IMG/VR virus record: IMGVR_UViG_3300020152_000253
Coordinates: 1-49,306 of that record
Length of the DNA: 49,306 nucleotides
Source: a virus
Direction: 5' to 3' (one strand)
The notes under the pieces were generated by a model. That model made no database searches. It was not told the origin of the DNA and saw nothing but the letters and a program-made list of their open reading frames with translations. Below, piece by piece: positions 7,533-15,114 of this stretch. Each line of letters begins with the position of its first letter. Within the stretch, counting starts at the first letter, position 1. The position numbers and the translations under genes were made by a program.

Positions 7533-8084
7533 TTACGCGTTGCTCAGTTGTCGTCGCAGTTCGTCGCAGTCACCCGCTGGGCTACCCCGTGCGGCGTATT
7601 CTCGGGCGAGCGGTGAGCCGAAACATCGGGCGAACAGATCGGCCGATGTTTCGCTATGCGGCACGCCGGCTACAGCCATCAGGACGTGTGCAGCCTCATG
7701 TGCAGCAGTCTTGCGCATCATGGCCTCCGTGGGCCTAACGGGGTACTCCAAGAGAATGTCGTGCTGGGTGGGTACCGGCGTAATGATGGTGTGGCCCCGG
7801 GCACAGCACATCGGGGCCGCCGATACGCTGGTAACCGGCAGGTGCCACCCCTGCTCTGCGAGGTAGTCAAGCTCTGCCAAGCCCCACGCCCTGACCTGGG
7901 CGTCCAGCTCGGCAGAGGAGCCCTGCCCGTCGCTCATCACTGCCGCGGGAACCGTCTGCCCTGCGCTCCTGAGTAGTCCCATCCCGGCCAGGATCATCAT
8001 CGCCCACAGGGCCAGGCTGATGACCAGGCCCATCAGGCACCCGCGCGCCGGGCTCAATGGATGCTCTTCCAACACGTTCACCAC
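7533..8084 (-). CDS. Membrane-anchored HExxH metallopeptidase-like protein
   Basis: 183 residues from a weak GTG; a TTG at 8057 preceded by GGAAGAG is the alternative start. One membrane segment (about 17-38, LMGLVISLALWAMMILAGMG) leads to an outside domain with AAHEAAHVLM (H129, E130, H133), a metallopeptidase zinc motif, and ETSAD (E145), a plausible third ligand. Paired cysteines (CC at 93-94; C154 and C163) suit an extracytoplasmic location. The order HExxH then ExxAD resembles gluzincin-type peptidases. It follows the recombinase gene but is separated from it by a terminator hairpin. Substrate unknown; possibly cell-wall or surface-protein processing, or exclusion of other phages. Confidence 0.6.
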   Translation of the reverse strand: MVNVLEEHPLSPARGCLMGLVISLALWAMMILAGMGLLRSAGQTVPAAVMSDGQGSSAELDAQVRAWGLAELDYLAEQGWHLPVTSVSAAPMCCARGHTIITPVPTQHDILLEYPVRPTEAMMRKTAAHEAAHVLMAVAGVPHSETSADLFARCFGSPLAREYAARGSPAGDCDELRRQLSNA

Positions 8085-8102
8085 CAGTCACTGGCATTGG
8101 TC

Positions 8103-8131
8103 AGGGCGCCCTCTAGTTTGGAGGGCGCCCT
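8103..8131. terminator. Perfect 11-bp hairpin between recombinase and peptidase genes
   Basis: AGGGCGCCCTC (8103-8113) and its complement (8121-8131) flank a 7-nt loop directly after the recombinase stop codon. There is no clear U-tract, so termination may be partial. The self-complementary core GGGCGCCC appears in both arms. Confidence 0.55.
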
Positions 8132-8137
8132 TCAACG

Positions 8138-8983
8138 TCACTGAATGAAATACCGCTCGTACGCCTGCTGCCTGGCTGCTCCCGACAGCTGTGCGTATAT
8201 CTGCGTCGTCTCGGGGCTCTCATGACCCAGGATGCTCTGCACAGCCGCCAGCGGTGCACCCTGGTTCAGGAGTGTCGTGCCGAGCGTGTGCCGGAACACG
8301 TGGGGCCACACCCGCTCACGCAGACCAGCGCGGGCGGCAATCCTCTTCACCAGGTACCAGATTTGATGGGGCGTGAGCTGACGGGCCTGGCCGCGCTCGG
8401 TGGTGAACAGGTAGGGGCTATTGTCGTGACGGCTGGTGAGGTAGCGGCGCAGCCAGATGCCCGCCTTCGCCCCGAAGTAGACCTCGCGCTCCTTGGCGCC
8501 CTTGCCCAGCACGATCAGGCAGCGCCGGTCCCAGTCCAGATCCTGGCGGCGAATGCCAGAAACCTCCCCCGCCCGGCAGCCCGTGGCGAACAGGAACTCC
8601 ACCAGGGCGTGCTCACGGGTCGTCTTGCAGGCATCGCGGATCATCTCCAGGTCCTCTGTACCGAGCGCCTTCGGTACACGCTGCGGCAGCCTCGGCTCCC
8701 GCAGTTTCAGGGCGGCGTTGTTGGGGGCGTACCCTTCTTCATACAGCCACCGACAGAATACTCTCAGCAGCCGGATGCGCATGGCTGTCGTAGCCGGCTT
8801 GCGATCGGCCACGGTTGAGAGGTACAAACGCAGGTCCTGCAACGTGATCTCGCCGGCCAGCTTGTCACCAACGATGACCGTGACCTTGCCGAGTAGGTAG
8901 CGATAGCTGGCGAGCGTATGCCGTGAGTACCCCTCGATCCGGCGCTGCTCCAGGTATGCGGTGGCGGCCTCTGACAGTAGCAT
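8138..8983 (-). CDS. int: Tyrosine recombinase/integrase, XerC/D-like
   Basis: 281 residues, the compact XerC/D-size form. N-terminal core-binding domain (SRHTLASYRYLLGKV to about 100) and catalytic domain with all key residues: R in TGCRAGEV, K in LGKGAKER, HxxR in HVFRHTLG, H in ILGHESPE and the nucleophile Y in TQIYAQ. There is no arm-binding extension, unlike many phage integrases, so it may act on a simple core site. GGGAGGGG ahead of the ATG is the ribosome binding site, and that sequence forms one arm of a 13-bp inverted repeat. Role: integration/excision, or multimer resolution if the phage is extrachromosomal. It lies inside the tail gene cluster. Confidence 0.9.
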   Translation of the reverse strand: MLLSEAATAYLEQRRIEGYSRHTLASYRYLLGKVTVIVGDKLAGEITLQDLRLYLSTVADRKPATTAMRIRLLRVFCRWLYEEGYAPNNAALKLREPRLPQRVPKALGTEDLEMIRDACKTTREHALVEFLFATGCRAGEVSGIRRQDLDWDRRCLIVLGKGAKEREVYFGAKAGIWLRRYLTSRHDNSPYLFTTERGQARQLTPHQIWYLVKRIAARAGLRERVWPHVFRHTLGTTLLNQGAPLAAVQSILGHESPETTQIYAQLSGAARQQAYERYFIQ

Positions 8984-8986
8984 GGA

Positions 8987-9036
8987 ACCCCTCCCGGTCT
9001 ATGGTAGGTCTGCTACCATCATCGACCGGGAGGGGT
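8987..9036. repeat. Nested inverted repeat at the recombinase start: candidate recombination site or control hairpin
   Basis: Outer perfect 13-bp arms ACCCCTCCCGGTC (8987-8999) and GACCGGGAGGGGT (9024-9036) enclose an inner perfect 7-bp repeat ATGGTAG (9001-9007) / CTACCAT (9013-9019) with a 5-bp centre. The left outer arm contains the recombinase ribosome binding site, so the transcript hairpin could hide it. The inner repeat has core-site-like geometry for a tyrosine recombinase. Confidence 0.6.
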
Positions 9037-9149
9037 CTGTTCTAGACCACAGTCGACACCATAACGTTGTGCTTTAACGGTACAGGGGCCAAACCTGGCG
9101 AACAGCTTTGCCGCCACACAATTCACTGTTCTCAGAAGGAGTGCTTGCC

Positions 9150-9854
9150 GTGCTAGATGATTCCCACCTCCTGCTGACGGATGCAGAACGTCTTCTCAGC
9201 GAGATCGAGCAGGTATGTCAAACAACCCTAACCTCGAAGTCCATCCCGCCGACTCTTCGCGTTCGAACCAAGCAGTTCCTGGACAACATCCGATCAGCTC
9301 TCGATTTTCTGGCATTTGAGGTCTTCACCAGGTTCTGCGCCCCCGGCATCCAGCCATCAGAGATCACCAAAGCCGAACGTCGCGTATACTTCCCAGTTCG
9401 CGATGATCGAGCAGAATTCCTGAAAGCAGTTGACACATCGTTTCCCGGACTGAACTCGACTCGCCCGGACCTGGTTTCCGCACTGCAGTCACCTCAGCCA
9501 TTTCAGACGGGTACACCGTGGCTGAAGCATTTAGTCGACTTGAGCAACGAAAACAAGCATCGTCAGCTGGCCCCGCAGACCAAGACAGAAACGAAGCAGG
9601 TGAGAGCGACAGCGGCATCCGGACAGGTGTCATGGATTCCGGCACAAGTGCAGTTCGGCCCTGGCGTCTTTATCAACGGTGTTCCGATCGATCCGCGCAC
9701 CCAGCTACCGTACCCCAGTCCATCACAGCGCGTAGAGATCACCACCTGGGTTGGAATCGAGTTCACGGGTTCAAAGCTTGGCGTGCTGCCCACTCTGAAA
9801 GAAATCCTCGCTGGGGCCAAAAACACCGTGGCCACCATTGAGCCGCTTCTATAG
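9150..9854 (+). CDS. HEPN-like protein, possible defence cargo
   Basis: 234 residues. GTG 9150 is chosen because AGAAGGAG lies 8 nt upstream. A helical N-terminal half carries FLDNIRSALDFLAFEVF and later LKHLVDLSNENKHRQL. This pair (LRSALDxLA followed by N-x-x-KHR) marks a widespread family of HEPN-like helical proteins usually left as hypothetical. The C-terminal part (from about residue 150) is beta-rich with a VEITTWVGIEF strand. It is on the opposite strand from the phage genes beside the recombinase, the usual place for lysogen-expressed cargo. RNase or abortive-infection activity would be inference; no complete RxxxxH motif is clear. Confidence 0.5.
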   Translation: MLDDSHLLLTDAERLLSEIEQVCQTTLTSKSIPPTLRVRTKQFLDNIRSALDFLAFEVFTRFCAPGIQPSEITKAERRVYFPVRDDRAEFLKAVDTSFPGLNSTRPDLVSALQSPQPFQTGTPWLKHLVDLSNENKHRQLAPQTKTETKQVRATAASGQVSWIPAQVQFGPGVFINGVPIDPRTQLPYPSPSQRVEITTWVGIEFTGSKLGVLPTLKEILAGAKNTVATIEPLL

Positions 9855-10031
9855 CTAAATATCTACGAGCAACCGTCTGAACCGTTCTCGCCAGGCTGAT
9901 TCTTCTATCCGGAGTTGGTCTCGGTCGGCTCCTGCATTCTGCGAGACCAGGTCAATCGCCTGTTCTTCGCTCTGCAGATAGGCTGCCAGGAGTTCCTCGA
10001 ACAAGGCAATCAAGTCTTGTCTCACCGCCAA
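9855..10031 (-). CDS. Small helical protein, 58 aa
   Basis: Starts at TTG 10031 behind AAAGGAGG (a GTG two codons on is possible) and ends at a TAG abutting the stop of the convergent HEPN-like gene. The product (LIALFEELLAAYLQSEEQAI, then NAGADRDQLRIEESAWRERF) is acidic and helical, like a coiled coil or small antitoxin. It is convergent with and touches the HEPN-like gene. Unrecognised family. Confidence 0.5.
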   Translation of the reverse strand: MAVRQDLIALFEELLAAYLQSEEQAIDLVSQNAGADRDQLRIEESAWRERFRRLLVDI

Positions 10032-10047
10032 AAGCTCCTCCTTTGTC

Positions 10048-10077
10048 AGACCACGACGGGCGATCCATACGTGGTCT
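10048..10077. repeat. 8-bp inverted repeat AGACCACG / CGTGGTCT
   Basis: Arms at 10048-10055 and 10070-10077 with a 14-nt loop lie just upstream of the 58-aa gene and 25 bp past the stop of the gene at 10103. It could be an operator for the small gene or a weak terminator for the tail operon. Confidence 0.35.
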
Positions 10078-10102
10078 CTTGCGTCACGCTTGTGGCCTTA
10101 TG

Positions 10103-10429
10103 TTACGGAGCCGGTTCCTCCGGCAGGGGCTCGGGCGGCGGGGGCGGCGTGTACGTCTGACCGGGATCTGCGACGTAGCCCAGTCGGTAAGCCGCGGCCT
10201 GCTCCAGCAGGGCCGTGTACACGTCATGCGCCGCTTTCAGGCCCGGCCACTCGTCAAGATTCAGCTGCACCTGCGGCGCGTCCACCTCGACGCGGACGGT
10301 GTTACCTTCACCGTCCTGCCAGGTACGTTCGATGGTTGGATAGACGGTGCTACCGTACGTGCGCTGCTCAACCAGACGGACGCTGGCGAGAACCATTACG
10401 GGCTGTGAGGGCTGAACATCAATCGCCAT
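10103..10429 (-). CDS. Tail-associated protein with proline-rich C-terminus
   Basis: 108 residues from ATG 10429 (GAGGAGG upstream); its start overlaps the end of the preceding gene by 11 bp. A beta-rich N-terminal region (VMVLASVRLVEQRTYGSTVY, NTVRVEVDAPQVQLNLDEW) is followed by a helix and a tail of PPPPPEPLPEEPAP. It lies at the end of the tail-fibre group and is probably a small baseplate or fibre-assembly protein. No family recognised. Confidence 0.55.
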   Translation of the reverse strand: MAIDVQPSQPVMVLASVRLVEQRTYGSTVYPTIERTWQDGEGNTVRVEVDAPQVQLNLDEWPGLKAAHDVYTALLEQAAAYRLGYVADPGQTYTPPPPPEPLPEEPAP

Positions 10430-10691
10430 CAGGTTTCGCCTCCTCAACGGGTAGGGCGTCGATCAGTTCCTGCATCCGCCGAGCGGCGGCGTAGGCGTTG
10501 GCCTCCTTGGCCTCAAGCTCTTTGAGGTAGACGGCATGGGCCTCCTTCGCCTGCTTGGAGGGGCCAGGGTCCTGGACCTCTGCGGCCATGCGCTCCAGGA
10601 AGGCATCGTAGCCTACCTGCCTGAACTGGTCACGCTTCTGTTCCAGCATCTGGCGCTTTGTCGCCAGTTCGGGTTCAAAGGTCTTGTCCAT
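10419..10691 (-). CDS. Coiled-coil protein downstream of the tail fibre gene
   Basis: 90 residues, almost entirely charged helix (LATKRQMLEQKRDQFRQVGY, YLKELEAKEANAYAAARRMQ). AGGAGG sits just before the ATG. Placed between the fibre-like gene and the 108-residue gene, with overlaps, so part of one translational chain. Possible fibre assembly factor by position only. Confidence 0.55.
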   Translation of the reverse strand: MDKTFEPELATKRQMLEQKRDQFRQVGYDAFLERMAAEVQDPGPSKQAKEAHAVYLKELEAKEANAYAAARRMQELIDALPVEEAKPDGD

Positions 10692-10700
10692 GGTGTCCTC

Positions 10701-11696
10701 CTATGCGGCAGTTATGGTTTTAATGGTCCCTGCGCTGTCGATGTACTTGAACGCCTTGGCAGTGTCGTCATACCAGAGGTTGGCGGCCCCGACAGCCGCA
10801 ACCGGAGCATTGCTTCCTCTCTGAGCAAGTCCGATAAATCGGCTACCGTTTTCCAGCGTCAGGGCTCCCCCACTGCCGACACGGAGACAGACGAAATCTA
10901 GGACATCTCTATACTGCGCTAGGTCTCCACCGACACCAGGGGTAGTGCCACCCTTGACCACCAGGACAGGGGCTGTGGCGTTGGCAATTCCATCGAACCT
11001 AGCAGCCGATACTGTAGGTAACGCAGGGGCATACACATACAGTCGAGCCGTGGCGCTATCTGGATTACCTCCGACGCCCACGCTTCCGTTGAGTTTTCCT
11101 GAACCGTTGAAATCATACAGGTACCCTGGTGTTGCTGTCGCTAGTCCCAGCCTCGTCGGCACACTGACATAGCCGTTGGCGTTGACGATGCGGAGGGCTT
11201 CGGTGCTTGCCCCGAACCCTGCACCGGTGACCGCAGCAAAGTAGGTGTCATTGTTAGTATCGAGGACCATGGAGAAGCGCCGGTCGCCGTTGCGATACTG
11301 CGAGTATAGGACCGTGGCAACAGCGTCCGTCACGTTGGCCTGAAAGGCTGTTGCAATATTGGCGCCTGTTCCTGTTACCTTCACCGGTCCACTGAATGAG
11401 TTGATTCCAGTACCGGAGACGGTGAGGGTGCCAGTGGCTGTGACGTTACCACTGCCCGTAACAGTGAAGGCACTGGCATTATCAGCAGCGTTGCGTACAG
11501 CCAGCGCTTGGGCGGCGTCACTGTTGGAGTTACGCACGAACAAGATCGGGGTTGTAACTCGGTTGCCAGTAATGACAGCGTAGCTACCCGCCACTGGGGT
11601 TAGTTCAACCGCACCCGCTGCACTCACCACCACCGACCCGCCACCACGCTGGATGCGGTCACGATACCTCTTGACGATGCGAGACATGGTTTCCAT
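10701..11696 (-). CDS. Tail fibre-like protein
   Basis: 331 residues, rich in G, T, A, V and N, with short beta repeats (GSGNVTATGTLTVSGTG, TGTGANIATAFQANVTD, NGSGKLNGSVGVGGN) typical of fibre shafts and of 'collar' proteins with ILFVRNSNSDAAQALAVRN openings. It ends in a small globular tip (AANLWYDDTAKAFKYIDSAG). No intramolecular chaperone domain is seen. GGAGG lies 9 nt before the ATG. Likely host-recognition structure; neighbours encode small accessory tail proteins. Confidence 0.65.
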   Translation of the reverse strand: METMSRIVKRYRDRIQRGGGSVVVSAAGAVELTPVAGSYAVITGNRVTTPILFVRNSNSDAAQALAVRNAADNASAFTVTGSGNVTATGTLTVSGTGINSFSGPVKVTGTGANIATAFQANVTDAVATVLYSQYRNGDRRFSMVLDTNNDTYFAAVTGAGFGASTEALRIVNANGYVSVPTRLGLATATPGYLYDFNGSGKLNGSVGVGGNPDSATARLYVYAPALPTVSAARFDGIANATAPVLVVKGGTTPGVGGDLAQYRDVLDFVCLRVGSGGALTLENGSRFIGLAQRGSNAPVAAVGAANLWYDDTAKAFKYIDSAGTIKTITAA

Positions 11697-11709
11697 CTAG
11701 CATCGCCTC

Positions 11710-12165
11710 CTAGCGGTAGTACGTGATCGTCAGCGTGCCGTTGGTTGCGGTTGTGCGGATCGCCCGGAAGGCCAGCAAATCCGCCCTGGTCATAAGCATG
11801 ATGGTGTCGCCAAACATGACAAGGTGCCCATCCGTAGCTGTAGGGGCTCCACCTGTCCACAGGGCCCGGATGTCACCACCATCCAACGTGATCATGGCTC
11901 CGGTGGCGTCAGCGGGGATGGAGGCCAACGCCTTACCGCCAACAGTGTTATCGACGGTCAGCGTCTCCGCTGCGCCCGTAACAGTTCTATTCGTCAATGA
12001 CACAGCTACCGGGTTCTCAGCTCCAACGGGTTCAAACGTCCCATCCGCCTTCTTGACATACAGGAGGGACGGCACCGCCTGGTGCTGAGCCGCATCCTCT
12101 TCGCCGATGTACGGGAAGCCGAGCAGCTTCCGCAGGACCGTCAACGGATTCTGAATGTGAGGCAC
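11710..12165 (-). CDS. Phage structural protein, tail module
   Basis: 151 residues from a GTG preceded by AAGGAGGGG. The N-terminal FPYIGEEDAAQHQAVPSLLY is followed by a beta-rich domain (VAVSLTNRTVTGAAETLTVD, GAMITLDGGDIRALWTGGAP) ending GTLTITYYR. The domain resembles accessory baseplate or fibre-support proteins in which a measured quantity is compared with a D-G-G-D-I-R-x-x-W loop; that loop occurs in many small phage proteins of unknown role. Confidence 0.55.
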   Translation of the reverse strand: MPHIQNPLTVLRKLLGFPYIGEEDAAQHQAVPSLLYVKKADGTFEPVGAENPVAVSLTNRTVTGAAETLTVDNTVGGKALASIPADATGAMITLDGGDIRALWTGGAPTATDGHLVMFGDTIMLMTRADLLAFRAIRTTATNGTLTITYYR

Positions 12166-12178
12166 GGCTCACCCCTCC

Positions 12179-12496
12179 TTAGGATTTCGGCAAGACAACG
12201 CCGCTGAACTTGATGGCGCTCTGCAGGGCCGGCCACTCGGTTCCATCGGGCTCCGCAACCCAGAAGGTCACCGTGTAGGTGTCGTTCAGCAGCGCAGTCT
12301 CGTTCTTCGGAATGGTCCCCACAAACGTGATGCCGTCGCCACTGTCGGTGAGCACCAGCTGGTAGTTCGCCGGGGTATTCACCCGCCCGAGCCGCATGGT
12401 TACCGAGGATCCGGGCGGGATGAGGGCCAACCCATTCTCACCGGACAGCAGCAGCTCCACGGGTACCGTACTGTAGCGGGATCGCTCCGTTGTCAT
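12179..12496 (-). CDS. Small beta-rich tail module protein
   Basis: 105 residues from ATG 12496, chosen for AAGGGG 8 nt upstream; earlier in-frame GTG and ATG codons sit too close. An Ig-like strand pattern (SVTMRLGRVNTPANYQLVLT, ITFVGTIPKN, TYTVTFWVAEPDGTEWPA) suggests a baseplate upper-type or fibre-adaptor domain. Family not recognised. Confidence 0.55.
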   Translation of the reverse strand: MTTERSRYSTVPVELLLSGENGLALIPPGSSVTMRLGRVNTPANYQLVLTDSGDGITFVGTIPKNETALLNDTYTVTFWVAEPDGTEWPALQSAIKFSGVVLPKS

Positions 12497-12501
12497 TTGC
12501 A

Positions 12502-12669
12502 TCACCCCTTCAGGACAGTGAGAGTTGGCGTGGCCGTGAAGCTCAGAACATCAGGCTTTGCCCCGCTCATCTGAACGGGGCCAGGCTTGCTGCCCGTAAC
12601 CGTGACGGTCACGGCGCTGGCCGGTTGGCCAATAATGCCGCCCATCAGAAACGTAGCCTTGATCGGCAT
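12502..12669 (-). CDS. Small tail module protein, 55 aa
   Basis: Starts at ATG 12669 with GGAGGTG upstream. MPIKATFLMGGIIGQPASAV opens a peptide of alternating beta residues rich in T, V and P. It ends just before the next gene, whose ribosome binding site overlaps its stop. A short conserved structural component is likely; role unknown. Confidence 0.5.
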   Translation of the reverse strand: MPIKATFLMGGIIGQPASAVTVTVTGSKPGPVQMSGAKPDVLSFTATPTLTVLKG

Positions 12670-12688
12670 AGAAAGCACCTCCATGAGA

Positions 12689-12714
12689 ACGGGCGCCTCG
12701 CAGGGGGCGCCCGT
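12689..12714 (-). terminator. Hairpin after the tape measure gene
   Basis: Perfect 9-bp stem ACGGGCGCC / GGCGCCCGT with an 8-nt loop, followed on the minus strand by TCTC. Five bases past the tape measure stop; probably a partial terminator or mRNA stabiliser inside the tail operon. Confidence 0.5.
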
Positions 12715-12718
12715 GTTG

Positions 12719-15013
12719 TTACGCTCTAGATCCCATGGCCCGGGCCACGGGGCGAACTTTGCCGGCGATACCGTCGAGCACGTACTCGAGGACTTCCTTG
12801 CCGCCGACTTCGATGTGGAGGTGGACCGGCCTGTTGTCCGCCTTGCCGGTGGCCCGCTCGGAGGCCGGCTGAATCGCCCGCATGGCGACGTCGACACTGC
12901 CGGCAGCTAGGCCGCTCATGGCGTGATCCACCAGCCCGTAGGTGTCCTGAATGCCCAGGGCGAAGCCCTCGCCCACGTGGGTGCCAATGCCTTCAAACAC
13001 CTTGGAGGGAGAGGCGATCCCCAGCAGGCCCTTGACCTTGTCGGTGATGCCGCCAACGAAGTTGCCGATGCTCTCCTTGATCCGGTCGAACATGCCGGTG
13101 ATACCGTCCCAGAACCCCTGCATGAGGTTCTTACCCCAGTCGACTGCGGCGGTGGCCAGGTCGATGAACCACTGTGAGATGTTGGTCCAGAGCGTGGCAA
13201 GTGAGGTTTTCAGCCACTCCCAGGCCTGGGGCACCCATTCGGTCAGGTCTTTCCACAGACCCTTCCACAACTCCACCAGATCGGTGGTCATCCACTCCCA
13301 GATGCCCTTGATAGCCTTCACTACCACGTCAAAGGCGAGCTTGAGGATGTTCCAGAAGCCCTCGGCGAGGGATGTGATGATCTTCCAGAGCCCTTCCCAG
13401 ATGGAAATGAGGGCTTCCTTCATGCCCTCCCAGTCGCCTTTGAACAGGGCCACAAAGAACTTGACGATCCCGGAGATTACCTTCAGCACGCCGTCGATGA
13501 TTCCCAGAATGGTGTTCCAGACTACACCGACGACAGCCATGATCTCGTCGCCCCAGGCGTTCCAGAACATCATGATCAGCGTGACAACGCCTTTGATGAT
13601 TTCCCAAATGGAGTTCATCACAGAGCCGATGGTGGCCCAGGTGTTGGCCAGCACGCCGCCCATGTTGGTGTTTCCGGTGGTCCAGCCCTCCACGAACGGG
13701 GCCCAGATGTTCGTCCGCCAGTTGGTCAGGTAACCGGCGATGGTGTCCCAGACCACCCGTGCCGCGGCGCCGAACACTTCAATCGGCGTGCGCAGGGTGT
13801 TCATGTCACCGGTGAAGCCCGCCACGAACGGGGCGATGATGGTGTCCTTGAACCAGGTCACTGCAGCGCCAGCGGTCTCAAGGACCGTCCCCAGTACGCT
13901 GAAGGCGGTATCCATGGCGGCTTGGATGGTGTGCATGTTGGTGGTGATCCAGTCGCCGGCCGTCATTAGAACGGGCAGGAACTTCTCACCCACCTCCACC
14001 AGGGCGACGGTGCCCATGGCCTTCAGCCGGGCGATCATGGCGTTGACAGTCTCCTGCTTCTTGGCAAAGGCGGTGTCGGCCGCACCGGTGGCCTTGGTCA
14101 TGGCGTCAGTCTTGGCCGTGAAGTCGGCCGCCTGGTTGCCAGTGAGGGCAAGTACGGCGTTAAGGGCCTCGACCCGGCCGAACATGTCTGCCAGCTCAGC
14201 GGTGTTGCCGCCGGTGGACTTGGCCAGAATGTCGAGGGTCCCCTGCAGGCCCAAGGTGTCGATCATGGTCTTGCCGCTGGAGAACCCGAGCTTCTTGAGC
14301 TTGGCGGCCATCTGACTGGTCGGGTTAATGAGTGCAGCCATGGTAGCCCGGAGTTGGGTGGCCACTTCGGAGGTGTTGCCGGTCACGCCCGTCAACGTCG
14401 CCATGGCCCCGAACAACTCTTCCTGCTTGACCGTCAAGGTGGCTGCGAGGGGCACCACGTTGCCCATGGAGGCGGCCAGCTCCGGGAAGGTGGTCTGGCC
14501 CAGGTTGGCCGTCTGGAAGGCCAGGTCTGCCACCTTTTGCACGGCTGCAGCGGACGTGTCGCCGTAGCCCTTCGTGACCACTGAGAGCATCTTCACAGCG
14601 TCAAGGGTCTCGGCCTTGCCGCCCACAGCCGCCTTCGTAGCGATCTCCAGCTGGGCGATTGCGTCGGCTGAGTCGCCGAAGGCAGAGATGGTCTCGTATA
14701 GGCCCTCGTTGATGTTCTTAAGGTCTTTGCCGGTCATGACCGAGATGCGCTTAACGTCCTTGCCGAACCGCTCCATGGCTTCGGCGGGCCCGCCGCTGAT
14801 CAGGGTGGACACATCGGCCATCTGGTCCTGAAAGTCGGCCGCCATCTTCGTAGCCGCTACTCCGACTGCCAAGATGGCCGTCCCGGCGACGGCGCCGAAC
14901 TGGACGAACTTGGTGGCTACTTGTCCGGTAGTCTTGAGCACGGAGTTCATGCCCGTGAAAAAGCCGCCGGTCTCAGCTCCTACGTGCACGATCAGGTTGC
15001 GCCAGGCGCCCAC
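12719..15013 (-). CDS. Tail tape measure protein
   Basis: 764 residues from GTG 15013, preferred over GTG 15022 because AGAGGGG lies 8 nt ahead of it. The N-terminal 330 residues are the TP901/lambda-type tape measure region: VATKMAADFQDQMADVSTLI, TSAAAVQKVADLAFQTANLG, and the conserved FPELAASMGNVVPLAATL and TQLRATMAALINPTSQMAAK blocks. The middle is long amphipathic helix rich in tryptophan (WEWMTTDLVELWKGLWKDLT), consistent with a molecule packed in the tail tube and inserted in the membrane during DNA injection. It sets tail length: at about 1.5 angstrom per residue, roughly 115 nm. No lytic domain found. Confidence 0.9.
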   Translation of the reverse strand: MGAWRNLIVHVGAETGGFFTGMNSVLKTTGQVATKFVQFGAVAGTAILAVGVAATKMAADFQDQMADVSTLISGGPAEAMERFGKDVKRISVMTGKDLKNINEGLYETISAFGDSADAIAQLEIATKAAVGGKAETLDAVKMLSVVTKGYGDTSAAAVQKVADLAFQTANLGQTTFPELAASMGNVVPLAATLTVKQEELFGAMATLTGVTGNTSEVATQLRATMAALINPTSQMAAKLKKLGFSSGKTMIDTLGLQGTLDILAKSTGGNTAELADMFGRVEALNAVLALTGNQAADFTAKTDAMTKATGAADTAFAKKQETVNAMIARLKAMGTVALVEVGEKFLPVLMTAGDWITTNMHTIQAAMDTAFSVLGTVLETAGAAVTWFKDTIIAPFVAGFTGDMNTLRTPIEVFGAAARVVWDTIAGYLTNWRTNIWAPFVEGWTTGNTNMGGVLANTWATIGSVMNSIWEIIKGVVTLIMMFWNAWGDEIMAVVGVVWNTILGIIDGVLKVISGIVKFFVALFKGDWEGMKEALISIWEGLWKIITSLAEGFWNILKLAFDVVVKAIKGIWEWMTTDLVELWKGLWKDLTEWVPQAWEWLKTSLATLWTNISQWFIDLATAAVDWGKNLMQGFWDGITGMFDRIKESIGNFVGGITDKVKGLLGIASPSKVFEGIGTHVGEGFALGIQDTYGLVDHAMSGLAAGSVDVAMRAIQPASERATGKADNRPVHLHIEVGGKEVLEYVLDGIAGKVRPVARAMGSRA

Positions 15014-15114
15014 TGCTCTCACCCCTCTTGCCGGGTAATAAGAAAACCCGCAGCAGCGCTGCAGGCGATTGTGTAAGCTTGTCTAGTTCAGATAGGTGTA
15101 AGGGGGGCACCTTG

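Noticed and set aside
8138-8983. Phage-plasmid partition system paired with the recombinase.
   Set aside because: No ParA/ParM ATPase, centromere-binding protein or plasmid Rep was found in the window, so a plasmid lifestyle has only indirect support.
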